Assembly (NCBI GenBank): GCA_001296005.1
Contig: LJHR01000008.1
Coordinates: forward strand, 124,001-188,000
Direction: 5' to 3'
Origin: an alpha proteobacterium AAP38
GTDB lineage: Bacteria; Pseudomonadota; Alphaproteobacteria; Azospirillales; Azospirillaceae
DNA length: 64,000 bases
In this document: piece after piece, positions 35,897-44,397 of the stretch
Layout of the letters: the number at the start of each line of letters is the position of its first letter
Numbering within the stretch: position 1 is the first letter of the stretch
Notes under the pieces: generated by a model
Told to the model about the DNA's origin: nothing
The model's database searches: none
The model's input: only the letters and a program-made list of their open reading frames with translations
Made by a program: the position numbers and the translations under genes

Positions 35897-37888
35897 TTAG
35901 AACGCAGAATCGGTCGAGGCGGTATCCGCGGGCGGACGCGCCTCTTCCGACAGATTAGCAATGGCAGCGTCAAGGGCAAGGATTTCCTGCGCATTGGAGC
36001 CAAGACGGCGCACGGCGACCGTCCCCTGCTCCGCCTCACGCGCACCAACCACCAGCATGACCGGCACCTTCTGGAGCGAATGTTCGCGGACCTTCAGGTT
36101 GATCTTCTCGTTTCGGATGTCCAGTTCGACCCGCAGGCCGGCCCGGCGTAGCTTGGCCGCCACCTGTTCGGCATAGGCGTCCGCGTCCGACACGATGGTG
36201 GCCACGGTCACCTGGGTGGGGGCCAGCCACAGCGGGAACTTGCCGGCATAATGTTCGATCATCATGCCGATGAAACGTTCAAGGCTGCCCAGGATGGCCC
36301 GGTGCAGCATGACGGGGCGATGCTTGGCCCCATCCTGCCCGATATAAGAGGCATCCAGACGCTCTGGCAGCTGGAAATCCAGCTGCAGGGTACCACACTG
36401 CCAGGAACGGCCGATGGCGTCGGTTAGGTGGAACTCCACCTTGGGGCCATAGAACGCGCCCTCACCGGGCAACTCCTCGAACTCCAGACCGTTGGCGCGC
36501 AGGGCCACACGCAGGCTTTCCTCGGCCTTGTCCCAGGTGGCATCGTCCCCCAGACGATTGTCGGGGCGCAGGGCCAGCTTGACCGCGATCTTGTCGAAGC
36601 CCAGGTCCTTATAGACGCCCAGCTGCAACGCGAAATATTCCTTCGCCTCGCTGCCGACCTGATCCTCGGTACAGAAGATATGCGCGTCATCCTGGGTGAA
36701 ATTGCGCACGCGCAAGATACCGTGCAGGGCGCCCGACGGCTCATTGCGGTGGCAATTGCCAAACTCGGCCATGCGCAGCGGCAGGTCGCGATAACTCTTC
36801 AGGCCCTGGCGGAAAATCTGCACATGGGCGGGGCAGTTCATGGGCTTAACGCCCAGATATTTCTCCACCCCGTCCTCGGACACCGATTCCCGGACCTTGA
36901 ACATGTTGTCGCCATACAGGTCCCAGTGACCCGACGCCTTGAACAGGCTCGAATCATAAAGCTGCGGCGTGCGCACCTCGACATAGTTGGCGGTGACCAG
37001 CTTGGCGCGGATGTAGTTTTCAAGGCTCCGGTAGAGCGCCCAGCCCTTGGGGTGCCAGAACACCGACCCCGTCGCCTCTTCCTGCACATGGAACAGGTCC
37101 ATTTCGCGGCCCAGCTTGCGATGGTCGCGCTTCTCTGCTTCTTCGATCTGGTGCAGGTGATCGGCCAGTTCCTTTTCGGTACGCCAGGCGGTGCCATAGA
37201 TACGCTGCAACATGGCGTTCTTGGCATCGCCGCGCCAATAGGCACCGGCCACCTTCATCAGCTTGAAGGCATGGCCGACACGGGACGTGCTGGGCAGGTG
37301 GGGCCCGCGGCACAGGTCGTACCACTTGCCCTGGCGATAGATGGTGATCGTCTCGGACGCGGGCAGATCCTCGATGATCTGGGCCTTGTACTTCTCACCG
37401 ATGGACTTGAAATGCTCGATGGCTTCGGTCCGGTCCCATTCCTCACGCGTGAAGGGGCGGTTCTCGTCCACGATCTCGTGCATGCGCTTTTCGATCTTCA
37501 CCAGATCGTCGGGCGTGAACGGCGTGTCGCGCGCGAAGTCGTAATAGAAGCCCGTGGCGATGGCGGGGCCGATCGTCACCTGCGTGCCGGGATACAGCTC
37601 CTGCACCGCCTCGGCCATGATGTGCGCGGCATCGTGCCGGATCAGGTCCAGCGCGTCGGCCTCGTTCTTGTCCGTGATGATCGCCAGATTGCAATCGGCC
37701 TGCAGCGGCAGGGCCAGGTCACGGACAACGCCGTCGATCTTCACGGCCAGGGCGGCCTTGGCGAGCGACTTAGCGATGGAGGCGGCCACGTCGGCCCCGG
37801 TAGTGCCCTGCGCATAGGTCCGCACGCTGCCATCGGGCAGCGTAATGGCAACCTGGGCGCTGGAAACGGGCACTTCAGCCGACGACAT
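35897..37888 (-). CDS. thrS: Threonyl-tRNA synthetase
   Basis: A 663-residue class II synthetase. It has an N-terminal TGS domain ([19 protein letters not shown]), a second-additional editing domain with [12 protein letters not shown] and the His/Cys site of the editing pocket, then the catalytic core: [23 protein letters not shown] (zinc-ligand Cys), [11 protein letters not shown] (motif 2) and [19 protein letters not shown] (motif 3 and zinc ligand). The C-terminal anticodon-binding domain is [12 protein letters not shown] onward. AGGGG precedes the ATG. It is upstream of infC in the conserved order. Confidence 0.97.
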   Translation of the reverse strand: MSSAEVPVSSAQVAITLPDGSVRTYAQGTTGADVAASIAKSLAKAALAVKIDGVVRDLALPLQADCNLAIITDKNEADALDLIRHDAAHIMAEAVQELYPGTQVTIGPAIATGFYYDFARDTPFTPDDLVKIEKRMHEIVDENRPFTREEWDRTEAIEHFKSIGEKYKAQIIEDLPASETITIYRQGKWYDLCRGPHLPSTSRVGHAFKLMKVAGAYWRGDAKNAMLQRIYGTAWRTEKELADHLHQIEEAEKRDHRKLGREMDLFHVQEEATGSVFWHPKGWALYRSLENYIRAKLVTANYVEVRTPQLYDSSLFKASGHWDLYGDNMFKVRESVSEDGVEKYLGVKPMNCPAHVQIFRQGLKSYRDLPLRMAEFGNCHRNEPSGALHGILRVRNFTQDDAHIFCTEDQVGSEAKEYFALQLGVYKDLGFDKIAVKLALRPDNRLGDDATWDKAEESLRVALRANGLEFEELPGEGAFYGPKVEFHLTDAIGRSWQCGTLQLDFQLPERLDASYIGQDGAKHRPVMLHRAILGSLERFIGMMIEHYAGKFPLWLAPTQVTVATIVSDADAYAEQVAAKLRRAGLRVELDIRNEKINLKVREHSLQKVPVMLVVGAREAEQGTVAVRRLGSNAQEILALDAAIANLSEEARPPADTASTDSAF

Positions 37889-38015
37889 GGCTTTTCCCCT
37901 GATAGGAGTTGGAAATAGGTGGAGCGCGACTTTTGACCGGCGGGCACCTGCCGGTCAAGCGCGGTAGATGGGCGAATTTCACATGGAAGGGAAGGGGTTT
38001 CGGTAGGGAGGTGAG

Positions 38016-39044
38016 TTAAAACCGCGCCTCAACCCCTAGCGTCCCCACCCAACCCCGGCGTCCGCCCTCATAACGGACCGTATCGAGGCTGAGGCTGGTT
38101 TCATCCAGGATGCGCCAGGACAGGCCGGCGCCATAGGCATCATAATCCTGGCTGATATCCTGACTGACGCCCTGCCACCACAGCGCCGCGCCATAGGGGC
38201 CGTTCTCATAAGACGCCATCAGGGTGGTGCTGGTGGCGTCATCACCCTTCAACCGGCCACTATCGCCGTCATCCACATAGATGACGCTGCCCGAAAATCC
38301 GCCATAGAGCGCCAATGCGGCCAATTTCAGGCTCTGCGTATCGCCCAGCAGGGGGTTGCGGCTGTCGGCGGTCACATAGCCGGCAGCCAGTTCATAGGAA
38401 ACCGCGTCGATATCGCCCTGGTAATTCAGGCCGATCTCCCAGAGATCACGATCCAGCCGGCCCGGTGTCTGCTTGGCGATATCCTCCACCAGACTGTCAC
38501 GCTTGGGCGCATAAGAGAGCCCTAAGCGCAGCCCCATGACGCGCGGCGTCTCATACAGCAGCTTGGTGGCATCATCGCTGTCGCGGCCCAGATGGTCGAT
38601 CGGCGGAGCCGTGCCGGCAATGCCGGTCCAGAGCCCATCCATCTGACCGCCCGCCAGCAGCGGCAGCAGATCGACGGCCCGCTTGGCCGCCCCATCCTCA
38701 TCCCCCACACGCAGCCGGCCCCAGGCAGAATTGACGGTCAGAAAGACCTCATTCACCGTCAGCTGGTCGTTGCGTCCGGGCCGGTCCAGGCTTTTCTGAT
38801 AATCGCCCGCCCCCACCGTGGCGGTCAGCGACAGGCCCAGCCCGCTATCGGTGGTGACCGTCCCCTCCCCCGTCGCCGCATAGGCGCCGAAAATGTCATG
38901 CCCCTCGCCCGTGCGCACAACGGCCCCCTGCCCCACGCCGCGCCCCGTGAACTCCACCGTTTCACCGGCGGCGGGGAACGCAGCCAGCAAGCTGACGGCG
39001 GCGGTGCGGATGGCGCGGGACAGGCGGGGCAAGATCACATCCAT
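38016..39044 (-). CDS. Porin (outer-membrane beta-barrel)
   Basis: A 342-residue gram-negative porin-like protein with a signal peptide (about residues 1-27, ending FPAAGETVEF). The barrel begins TVEFTGRGVGQGAVV. Loop-forming segments follow, such as VNEVFLTVNSAWGRLRVGDEDGAAKRAVD, typical of alphaproteobacterial trimeric porins. Many alternating amphipathic strands end in WVGTLGVEARF with a terminal Phe. It would allow small solutes across the outer membrane. A 13-bp tandem repeat at 39066-39090 lies 22 bp upstream of its start. Confidence 0.85.
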   Translation of the reverse strand: MDVILPRLSRAIRTAAVSLLAAFPAAGETVEFTGRGVGQGAVVRTGEGHDIFGAYAATGEGTVTTDSGLGLSLTATVGAGDYQKSLDRPGRNDQLTVNEVFLTVNSAWGRLRVGDEDGAAKRAVDLLPLLAGGQMDGLWTGIAGTAPPIDHLGRDSDDATKLLYETPRVMGLRLGLSYAPKRDSLVEDIAKQTPGRLDRDLWEIGLNYQGDIDAVSYELAAGYVTADSRNPLLGDTQSLKLAALALYGGFSGSVIYVDDGDSGRLKGDDATSTTLMASYENGPYGAALWWQGVSQDISQDYDAYGAGLSWRILDETSLSLDTVRYEGGRRGWVGTLGVEARF

Positions 39045-39065
39045 ATCGGCGATGGCGCGCGGCCA

Positions 39066-39091
39066 CAGGATTGACGGGCAGGATTGACGGA
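39066..39091. repeat. Short tandem direct repeat upstream of porin
   Basis: Two adjacent copies of CAGGATTGACGG (39066-39077 and 39079-39090) lie between the divergent porin and yggS genes, close to the porin start. They could be a paired regulator site; nothing further supports it. Confidence 0.45.
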
Positions 39092-39177
39092 GCGGACAGG
39101 AAGGGCTTTACGTGCGTGATGGGGCGAAAACAAGGCCGATGGCCTACCTGCCCCGGTAATTGCACGAGAAGCCAACC

Positions 39178-39873
39178 ATGACCGATCCCGCCAACGATGT
39201 GGCCGCCAACCTGGCCGAGATCAAGGCCCGCATCGACAAAGCCGCCATTGAGGCCGGGCGCCCCGCCGGTGCGGCCCGCCTGATTGCGGTGTCCAAGGTG
39301 CAGCCTGTGGGAAAGCTTGAAGCCGCACTGGCCGCCGGCCACCGCCTGTTCGGGGAGAACCGGGTGCAGGAGGCGAAGGCCAAGTTCCCGGATGCTCGTG
39401 AACGCTATCCCGATATCGAACTGCACCTGATCGGCCCCTTGCAGACCAACAAGGTCAAGGAAGCCGTGGCCCTGTTCGATGTGATCCAGACACTGGACCG
39501 CCCCAAACTGGCCGCCGCCCTGGCCGAGGAAGGGCGCAAACAGGGCCGATTGCCCCGTCTGTTCGTGGAGGTGAATGTGGGGGCGGAGCCGCAAAAGGCC
39601 GGCATCGCGCCTGCTGACCTGGCCGCCTTCCTGGATGAATGCCGCGATACCTATGCCCTGACCATCGACGGCCTGATGTGCATCCCGCCCGCCGATCAGG
39701 AACCCGCCCCCTTCTTCACCCTGCTCTCCGATCTGGCCCAACGCCACGGGCTTCGCGAAGTGTCGATGGGCATGAGCGGGGATTACGAGTTGGCGGTGCG
39801 CCTGGGCGCCAGTTTCGTGCGCGTCGGCACGGCCATTTTCGGCGAACGGATCAAGCCGGCTCGCCATGACTGA
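39178..39873 (+). CDS. YggS-family PLP homeostasis protein
   Basis: A 231-residue pyridoxal-phosphate-binding protein of the alanine racemase N-terminal fold. The PLP lysine lies in LIAVSKVQP. Other marks are FGENRVQEAKAK, LHLIGPLQTNKVK, FVEVNVGAEPQKAGI, GLMCIPP and SMGMSGDYELAVRLGASFVRVGTAIFG. It acts in vitamin B6 homeostasis and has no known catalytic reaction. The ATG at 39178 is preferred over the TTG at 39160. The last codons overlap the DUF4269 gene by 8 bp. Confidence 0.94.
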   Translation: MTDPANDVAANLAEIKARIDKAAIEAGRPAGAARLIAVSKVQPVGKLEAALAAGHRLFGENRVQEAKAKFPDARERYPDIELHLIGPLQTNKVKEAVALFDVIQTLDRPKLAAALAEEGRKQGRLPRLFVEVNVGAEPQKAGIAPADLAAFLDECRDTYALTIDGLMCIPPADQEPAPFFTLLSDLAQRHGLREVSMGMSGDYELAVRLGASFVRVGTAIFGERIKPARHD

Positions 39874-40459
39874 CGGGCTGCCCGATTTCCGCGACTGGTC
39901 CTTCCTGGCGCACGGCAGTGAGGATCAGCGCCGGGCCTTCGCCACCCTGTCACGGCACCAGCCGTTCAACCGGCTGGAAGGCGCCGACAGTGCGCTTGCC
40001 GGAACCTTCCCCATCGACATCGCCATTGATGGCTCCGACCTCGACATCCTGGTCGCCGCGGACCCCGCCAGCTTCGCCCCCGTGCTGGACGCTGGATTCG
40101 GCCAGGAGCAGGGGTACAGGCGCCACCTGATCACCGTCAGCGACTGTCCTGCCCTGGTGGCGGCCTTCACGCTGGATGGTCTGCCCGTCGAGATTTTCGT
40201 GCAGGATGTGCCGGTGGGGCGGCAGATGGGCTGGCGGCACATGCTGGTAGAGGCACGCCTCCTGCTACTGGACCCCAGCCTGCGCCCGGCGATCCGGGCG
40301 CTGAAACAGGCCGGCGTTAAAACCGAACCAGCCTTCGCCCGCCTGCTGGATCTGCCGGGCGATCCCTATCAGGCGCTGCTGACCCTGGAAGCGCACAACG
40401 ATACGGCCTTGATCAAGCTGCTGTCCCAACGCCGGTCCGCCATGCCGAAACAGGGGTGA
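39866..40459 (+). CDS. DUF4269 protein (nucleotidyltransferase-like)
   Basis: A 197-residue protein with the DUF4269 pattern: FNRLEGADSALAGTFPIDIAIDGSDLDILV, where GTFPIDI...GSDLDIL resembles the metal-binding DxD of the nucleotidyltransferase fold, and LPVEIFVQDVPVGRQMGWRHMLVEARLL. Function is unknown. Its ATG lies inside the end of yggS (8-bp overlap), so the two are co-translated. It ends 55 bp before the tRNA-Ser gene. Confidence 0.85.
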   Translation: MTDGLPDFRDWSFLAHGSEDQRRAFATLSRHQPFNRLEGADSALAGTFPIDIAIDGSDLDILVAADPASFAPVLDAGFGQEQGYRRHLITVSDCPALVAAFTLDGLPVEIFVQDVPVGRQMGWRHMLVEARLLLLDPSLRPAIRALKQAGVKTEPAFARLLDLPGDPYQALLTLEAHNDTALIKLLSQRRSAMPKQG

Positions 40460-40514
40460 TTAAAAAGCTTGCGGGATCGGATCGACCTCATTATGTTCCG
40501 CGCCCATCCAGTGC

Positions 40515-40605
40515 GGAGGGGTGGCCGAGTGGTTGAAGGCGCTCGCCTGGAAAGCGGGTATACGTCAAAAGCGTATCGTGAGTTCGAATCTCATCCCCTC
40601 CGCCA
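40515..40605 (+). tRNA. tRNA-Ser(GGA), CCA encoded
   Basis: A 91-nt class II tRNA. The acceptor stem is GGAGGGG paired with CCCCTCC, followed by discriminator G and an encoded CCA. The D-arm is GCCGAGTGGTTGAAGGC. The anticodon loop CTGGAAA gives anticodon GGA. It has a long variable arm as expected for serine and a T-arm with GTTCGAATC. It reads UCC/UCU codons. Its 3' end is repeated imperfectly at 44266-44278. Confidence 0.98.
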
Positions 40606-40608
40606 TTT
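40596..40608 (+). repeat. Candidate att core at the tRNA-Ser 3' end (left)
   Basis: CCCTCCGCCATTT at the 3' end of the tRNA matches CCCTTCGCCATTT at 44266-44278 in 12 of 13 bases, in the same orientation. The two copies flank the AT-richer segment with the SDR, methyltransferase and FolB genes. tRNA 3' ends are common integrase sites, but no integrase is present. Confidence 0.45.
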
Positions 40609-40963
40609 TCTCGCTAAGGCGATGAAAAATAGGCCTCTTGGAAAAGCTCCAAGGGGCTTTTGGCATTTTTGCACCAACGTCGGCACAAAACGCAGGGCGC
40701 GGATAATACGCACGGCGCCGGCCCTTTTGGGCGTTCTGCGAAACCTGCTGGCGCCACAAGGCATTGCACGCTGATCGCATGACCGCTTTGGGGCTTCCGG
40801 TTCCTTCTGAGGCGCGCCAACAGAAGCGGCCTTCATACGGCTGGTGCGAAAAGTTCAACGCAGGTAAAAAGGCCCCCACTTGAGGTAGCAGCCCGCCATG
40901 CTACTTCCAATAGGCACGCTGCTAGCGGCGACCCATTCGCCCACTGACTTTAGGCTGCTCTCC
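40606..40963. other. Gene-free region after tRNA-Ser
   Basis: 358 bp with no supported gene. It holds the tRNA terminator (40633-40661), then sequence of mixed composition without family-like open frames, and the promoter of the SDR gene. An antisense open frame across the tRNA was rejected. Confidence 0.5.
40633..40661 (+). terminator. Intrinsic terminator of tRNA-Ser
   Basis: A 10-bp stem (GCCTCTTGGA with TCCAAGGGGC, one G-U pair) with loop AAAGC, followed by TTTT, 28 bp after the tRNA. Confidence 0.8.
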
Positions 40964-41737
40964 ATGAGATCAAAAACGGTGATCGTTACTGGCGCTGCCA
41001 AGCGTCTTGGGCGGGCCATAACGATGTATTTGGCGCGCGCGGGATGGGATGTGGCCATTCATTACGGGACATCCCGCTCAGAGGCAGAATCTGTCGCCCA
41101 AGAAGTGGAGCAACTTGGCCGCCGGGCGGTCCTGATTCAAGCCGATCTGGCATCACCCGATGTCGGCATCCAGGTTGTGAGTGCGGCGCAGGCCGCCCTG
41201 GGGCCAATTCGTGCGTTGGTGAACAGCGCGTCGGTATTTGAATTCGATGAGGCGGACAGCTTCAAGGCTGAAAACTGGGATCATGCCTTTGCCGTCAACC
41301 TGCGTGCCCCCACGCTCCTGTCCCAGGCATTCGCCAATCAGGGCGAAAGCCTGGAAGACAGGTGCATAATTAATATTCTGGATCAGAAAATATCAAATCT
41401 TAACCCCGATTTCTTCAGCTACACGGCAACCAAGCTCGCCCTTGAAGGGGTCACCCGCCTTAGCGCAATGGCGTGGCAAGGCCGTGTCAGGGTTCTGGCG
41501 ATTGCACCCGGGCTTTGCCTGCCCAGCGGCGATCAGACGGAGGAAGATTTCCAGACAGCCCACGCGACTGCACCACTCGGTCGCGGCTCCACGCCCGCTG
41601 ATATTTCGGCACTCGTCGCATACTGCCTTGAGGCACCTTTAATGTCTGGCCGAACAATCACGGTAGACGGCGGACAACATCTACAGCCACGCAATCGAGA
41701 CGTGATGTTCGAAGCCCGTGCGGAGCAGGAAGTATGA
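40964..41737 (+). CDS. SDR oxidoreductase, pteridine-reductase-like (FolM/PTR1/PruA type)
   Basis: A 257-residue short-chain dehydrogenase. The cofactor loop is TGAAKRLGRAI, the TGxxxRxG form typical of pteridine reductases, rather than TGxxxGxG. NSASVFEFD corresponds to the NNAS motif. The active site is in SYTATKLALEGVTR (YxxxK), preceded by the subgroup segment ILDQKISNLNPDFFS. GRTITVDGGQHL ends the fold. Such enzymes reduce dihydro- to tetrahydropterins (dihydromonapterin in FolM and Agrobacterium PruA). Its stop overlaps the methyltransferase start (ATGA). A longer reading to 40898 is less likely. Lower GC than the surrounding genes. Confidence 0.85.
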   Translation: MRSKTVIVTGAAKRLGRAITMYLARAGWDVAIHYGTSRSEAESVAQEVEQLGRRAVLIQADLASPDVGIQVVSAAQAALGPIRALVNSASVFEFDEADSFKAENWDHAFAVNLRAPTLLSQAFANQGESLEDRCIINILDQKISNLNPDFFSYTATKLALEGVTRLSAMAWQGRVRVLAIAPGLCLPSGDQTEEDFQTAHATAPLGRGSTPADISALVAYCLEAPLMSGRTITVDGGQHLQPRNRDVMFEARAEQEV

Positions 41738-42519
41738 GGACGTGCCCGATATGCGGGAGCCCCGCCAAAAAAATCTTCGACAAGGAGTTCAATGTATCCT
41801 GCGGAGACTATTTCGAAGGTTATCGCCTATACACAGATAATATTGGCCCCTTTTCCCTGCACGCCTGTGGTTTGTGCGATTTTGCGTGGTATCCGGAATT
41901 TGATGCATGGAGCGACAGCGATTTCCTTGCACGCATATATAATGATGATTATCACCTATGCGACCCGCCGTTTGAGTATGAGAGGCCGGCCAGCCTGGCA
42001 ATGTGGCTGAACTCATTTCTCGGTGACCGCACATTGCTGGATTTCGGCGGTGGGGAGGGCACGCTTGCAACCATGCTACGAAGCCAGGGCAAGCTGGCCA
42101 CTGTTTACGACCCCTATTATGGCAACACCACCCTGCCGGCCGGCACATACGACATCGTCACCGCGTTTGAAGTCATGGAGCACATTCCCGACCAGGACTG
42201 GTTGATCGGTTCTCTCCTTGCCTCTTGTTCGGATACCGGCGTACTGATTTTCTCCAGCCTTCTACGAACAGAGATAGACGATCAAGACTGGTGGTATGCG
42301 TCGCCCCGCAACGGGCATTGCTGCTTCCATTCCGCCCAAAGCTTGAAGATGCTTATGGAGAAACATGGTCTGCACGTCCATTCATTGAGCGACGAACTTC
42401 ATATAGCAGCAAGGACCATCGGGTCCTTGGACCGCTATAAGGGGCTCAATGCTCCCCGCATCAGTGGGCAACCAAAGTTCAGGTTCGTCCAGCCCTGGTC
42501 AGCAATGGCACCTATATAG
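41734..42519 (+). CDS. Class I SAM-dependent methyltransferase with N-terminal zinc ribbon
   Basis: A 261-residue protein. The N-terminus is a small zinc ribbon (MRTCPICGSPAKK, then HACGLCDFAWYPEF; two CxxC pairs). It is followed by a Rossmann methyltransferase of the Methyltransf_23 group: LLDFGGGEGTLATMLRSQG (SAM motif I), YDPYYG, AFEVMEHIPDQDW (motif with Glu/His) and LIFSSLL. The substrate is not deducible from sequence. Translational coupling to the pteridine-reductase-like SDR (ATGA overlap) suggests a pterin or related small molecule. The C-terminal 40 residues are unassigned. Lower GC than flanks. Confidence 0.82.
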   Translation: MRTCPICGSPAKKIFDKEFNVSCGDYFEGYRLYTDNIGPFSLHACGLCDFAWYPEFDAWSDSDFLARIYNDDYHLCDPPFEYERPASLAMWLNSFLGDRTLLDFGGGEGTLATMLRSQGKLATVYDPYYGNTTLPAGTYDIVTAFEVMEHIPDQDWLIGSLLASCSDTGVLIFSSLLRTEIDDQDWWYASPRNGHCCFHSAQSLKMLMEKHGLHVHSLSDELHIAARTIGSLDRYKGLNAPRISGQPKFRFVQPWSAMAPI

Positions 42520-42617
42520 CGTCTGGCAGGTGTTCTTAGAAACATCTGCCAGCCCATAGGATTTTGTTTTGCCGTGTGATTCACGGCCTAAATGATGCCG
42601 TTTAAGCTGATCGCGCT

Positions 42618-43034
42618 CTAGGAGCGTTTGCGGAAAATCTCGATTCCAGCGCCAGCCGTCTCATTGAAGATGCCCGGCTTGAGGATAGAGACGCACACGG
42701 CGTCAACGCGGGCATCACGGAAACATTCTACGATAAGCGCCTCTGCCAGCGCCTCCAGGTACGGCGTGTGGGGACGCTGGCTCCAGCTCACGATGAAGGA
42801 CCGAATAGGGTCATAGTCGACAATGCCACCACCCGCAAAGCCACCAGCATCCGCATAGCCCTTGCAATACATGTCCACATTAACAACAAGCCTGTTGGGC
42901 CGTTCCGGAAACTGCTCCCAAGGGTGAATACCGACACTACAGTCAACAGTAACGTTTACAAGACGGACACGCAGATAGTTCTGCGCGTTATCCAAATTAC
43001 ACACGACGTCGCCAGACGATACAGTTCCGTTCAA
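42618..43034 (-). CDS. Dihydroneopterin aldolase family protein (FolB-like)
   Basis: A 138-residue FolB-like protein: VNVTVDCSVGIHPWEQFPERPNRLVVNVD, with the Glu of the pterin-binding helix position, VDYDPIRSFIVSW, HTPYLEALAEALIVECF and VSILKPGIFNETAGAGIEIFRK with the active-site-region Lys. Canonical FolB cleaves or epimerises dihydroneopterin. The start is uncertain: a TTG at 43034 preceded by GGAG six bases upstream is chosen over a TTG at 43046. It is convergent with the SDR-methyltransferase pair. A second, housekeeping folB is likely elsewhere, which would make this a specialised paralog (inference). Confidence 0.82.
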   Translation of the reverse strand: MNGTVSSGDVVCNLDNAQNYLRVRLVNVTVDCSVGIHPWEQFPERPNRLVVNVDMYCKGYADAGGFAGGGIVDYDPIRSFIVSWSQRPHTPYLEALAEALIVECFRDARVDAVCVSILKPGIFNETAGAGIEIFRKRS

Positions 43035-43113
43035 TTTTTTCTCCAATTTTACTGTACAGAGATTTACTATGACATGAAAAGCTCATGGCATCGGTGATCG
43101 TGCCGGGCCTGCT

Positions 43114-44007
43114 TCAGGCAAAAGGGACGGCAGCGCCGGTTTCGGCCTCAAAGTTCCATTCTGACAATATGGCCCGCAGCATGAACATCAAGTCCTGGCA
43201 GAAATAAAGTTGCTCCGCAGGATCCCAGAGAAAGTCGGGCGCAAGCTGTCTGGCAAGCACAATCGCGCAGTACCTTTTGCCGTTAAAAACCCTTTCAATT
43301 GGCGCTGGATTTATGCTGTATCCGGCAGATTTTGCGCCGACCAGCGTGTTTTTCAGCGGAACGGCAAAATCAGATACAGTTTCATCGTCGGTATTTATCT
43401 TACCGACTTCAGCCAGCGAGGATACCAGCTTCTTGACCTTACAAAAATGCTCCTCCGGAATGCAGATATTCACATTTGCGCGCTTCACGATCAGCTCCAC
43501 ACGCAAATAAATTTCTTTCCCTTCGGACAATAGCCGATAATCCGCAAAGCAATCTCCCTTAACGTGGGATATCTCGATACAGGTCTCCGGCCGGTCCCTT
43601 GGAGGCATATCTATCGAAGCGCCACGACCTAAGAAAGAAAACGACCGCAGTAGTGACTGCGGAAATCCCGTTTCAAACCGATAGGGCTTAAATATTTTGT
43701 CTTTGTGCTCAACGACCTTCGAGAATTCCCGCGGAATTTTGTCGACGAGCACCGACTGTGTCCGGTCGATGAGCGCGTCGCCACCTGAATGGGCAAATTG
43801 CAAAAATACCAAAATAAGAATGATTGGCAGCAGGACGGCAAGCAACTGCGATCCTGCAACAACCCAGAATTCCTTATTGTCACCCAACCCCTTCTGAATG
43901 ACATACATATTTAACGCTAAAATAATTATAGCAGCCAGAAACCCAGAAATTTTAAGCTTTAAAGGTATTGTGGCGATGCGGATATTCTGAAGGAGGTCGC
44001 TAGACAT
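43114..44007 (-). CDS. Hypothetical membrane protein
   Basis: A 297-residue protein with two transmembrane helices near the N-terminus (residues 19-37 and 47-70, SGFLAAIIILALNMYVI and AGSQLLAVLLPIILILVFLQ), then about 225 soluble residues with no family I recognise (KVVEHKDKIFKPYRFETGF, HVKGDCFADYRLLSEG, NGKRYCAIVLARQLAPDF). Codon use and base composition are clearly AT-richer than the chromosome around it. It is encoded 79 bp upstream of the FolB-like gene on the same strand. ATG 44007 is chosen because the hydrophobic segments follow it directly; the ribosome binding site is weak. Confidence 0.65.
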   Translation of the reverse strand: MSSDLLQNIRIATIPLKLKISGFLAAIIILALNMYVIQKGLGDNKEFWVVAGSQLLAVLLPIILILVFLQFAHSGGDALIDRTQSVLVDKIPREFSKVVEHKDKIFKPYRFETGFPQSLLRSFSFLGRGASIDMPPRDRPETCIEISHVKGDCFADYRLLSEGKEIYLRVELIVKRANVNICIPEEHFCKVKKLVSSLAEVGKINTDDETVSDFAVPLKNTLVGAKSAGYSINPAPIERVFNGKRYCAIVLARQLAPDFLWDPAEQLYFCQDLMFMLRAILSEWNFEAETGAAVPFA

Positions 44008-44397
44008 ATTATGACTGGTCCATTTTTCACAATGACGGAGTTTGTAGATCATGCTGACTCGGGCAGGCCAGATTGTGGATTGCAATCCTTCCTATTCCAG
44101 CAGTCTTCACGGCTTGTATGGGAAGCGTCAGAACAAGAACTGTCAAGTTTATAAGCATTCACTTCTACCGTCGACCGTCTGCGCGCGTCAGACACGGTAT
44201 GTATTGAGTCGCCGACGGTGGCGTATGTCATTCCCCTGTGGCATCAACACACCGCGCCACCAGAGCCCTTCGCCATTTCGCGTATTCCGGGCCACGCAAA
44301 TCCCAGTTAGACTCTGTGAAAATACCGCCCGAACCTAACGGGCACGCCACCGCCACGTTCACTTTCCTCAGTAGTGCCAATCCGGAGAGTTCTGACG
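44008..44397. other. Intergenic region at the right border of the AT-rich segment
   Basis: 390 bp with no supported gene. It contains the candidate right att copy at 44266-44278, after which composition returns to that of the chromosome. It should also contain the promoters of the membrane protein (minus strand) and the MCP gene (plus strand). Confidence 0.45.
44266..44278 (+). repeat. Candidate att core, right copy
   Basis: CCCTTCGCCATTT matches the tRNA-Ser 3' end copy (40596-40608) at 12 of 13 bases in direct orientation, 3.67 kb away, at the point where base composition changes back. Confidence 0.45.

Noticed and set aside
40565-40879. Antisense frame through tRNA-Ser ending in MRFELTIRF
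   Set aside because: A well-known false protein produced by reading tRNA-Ser in reverse.
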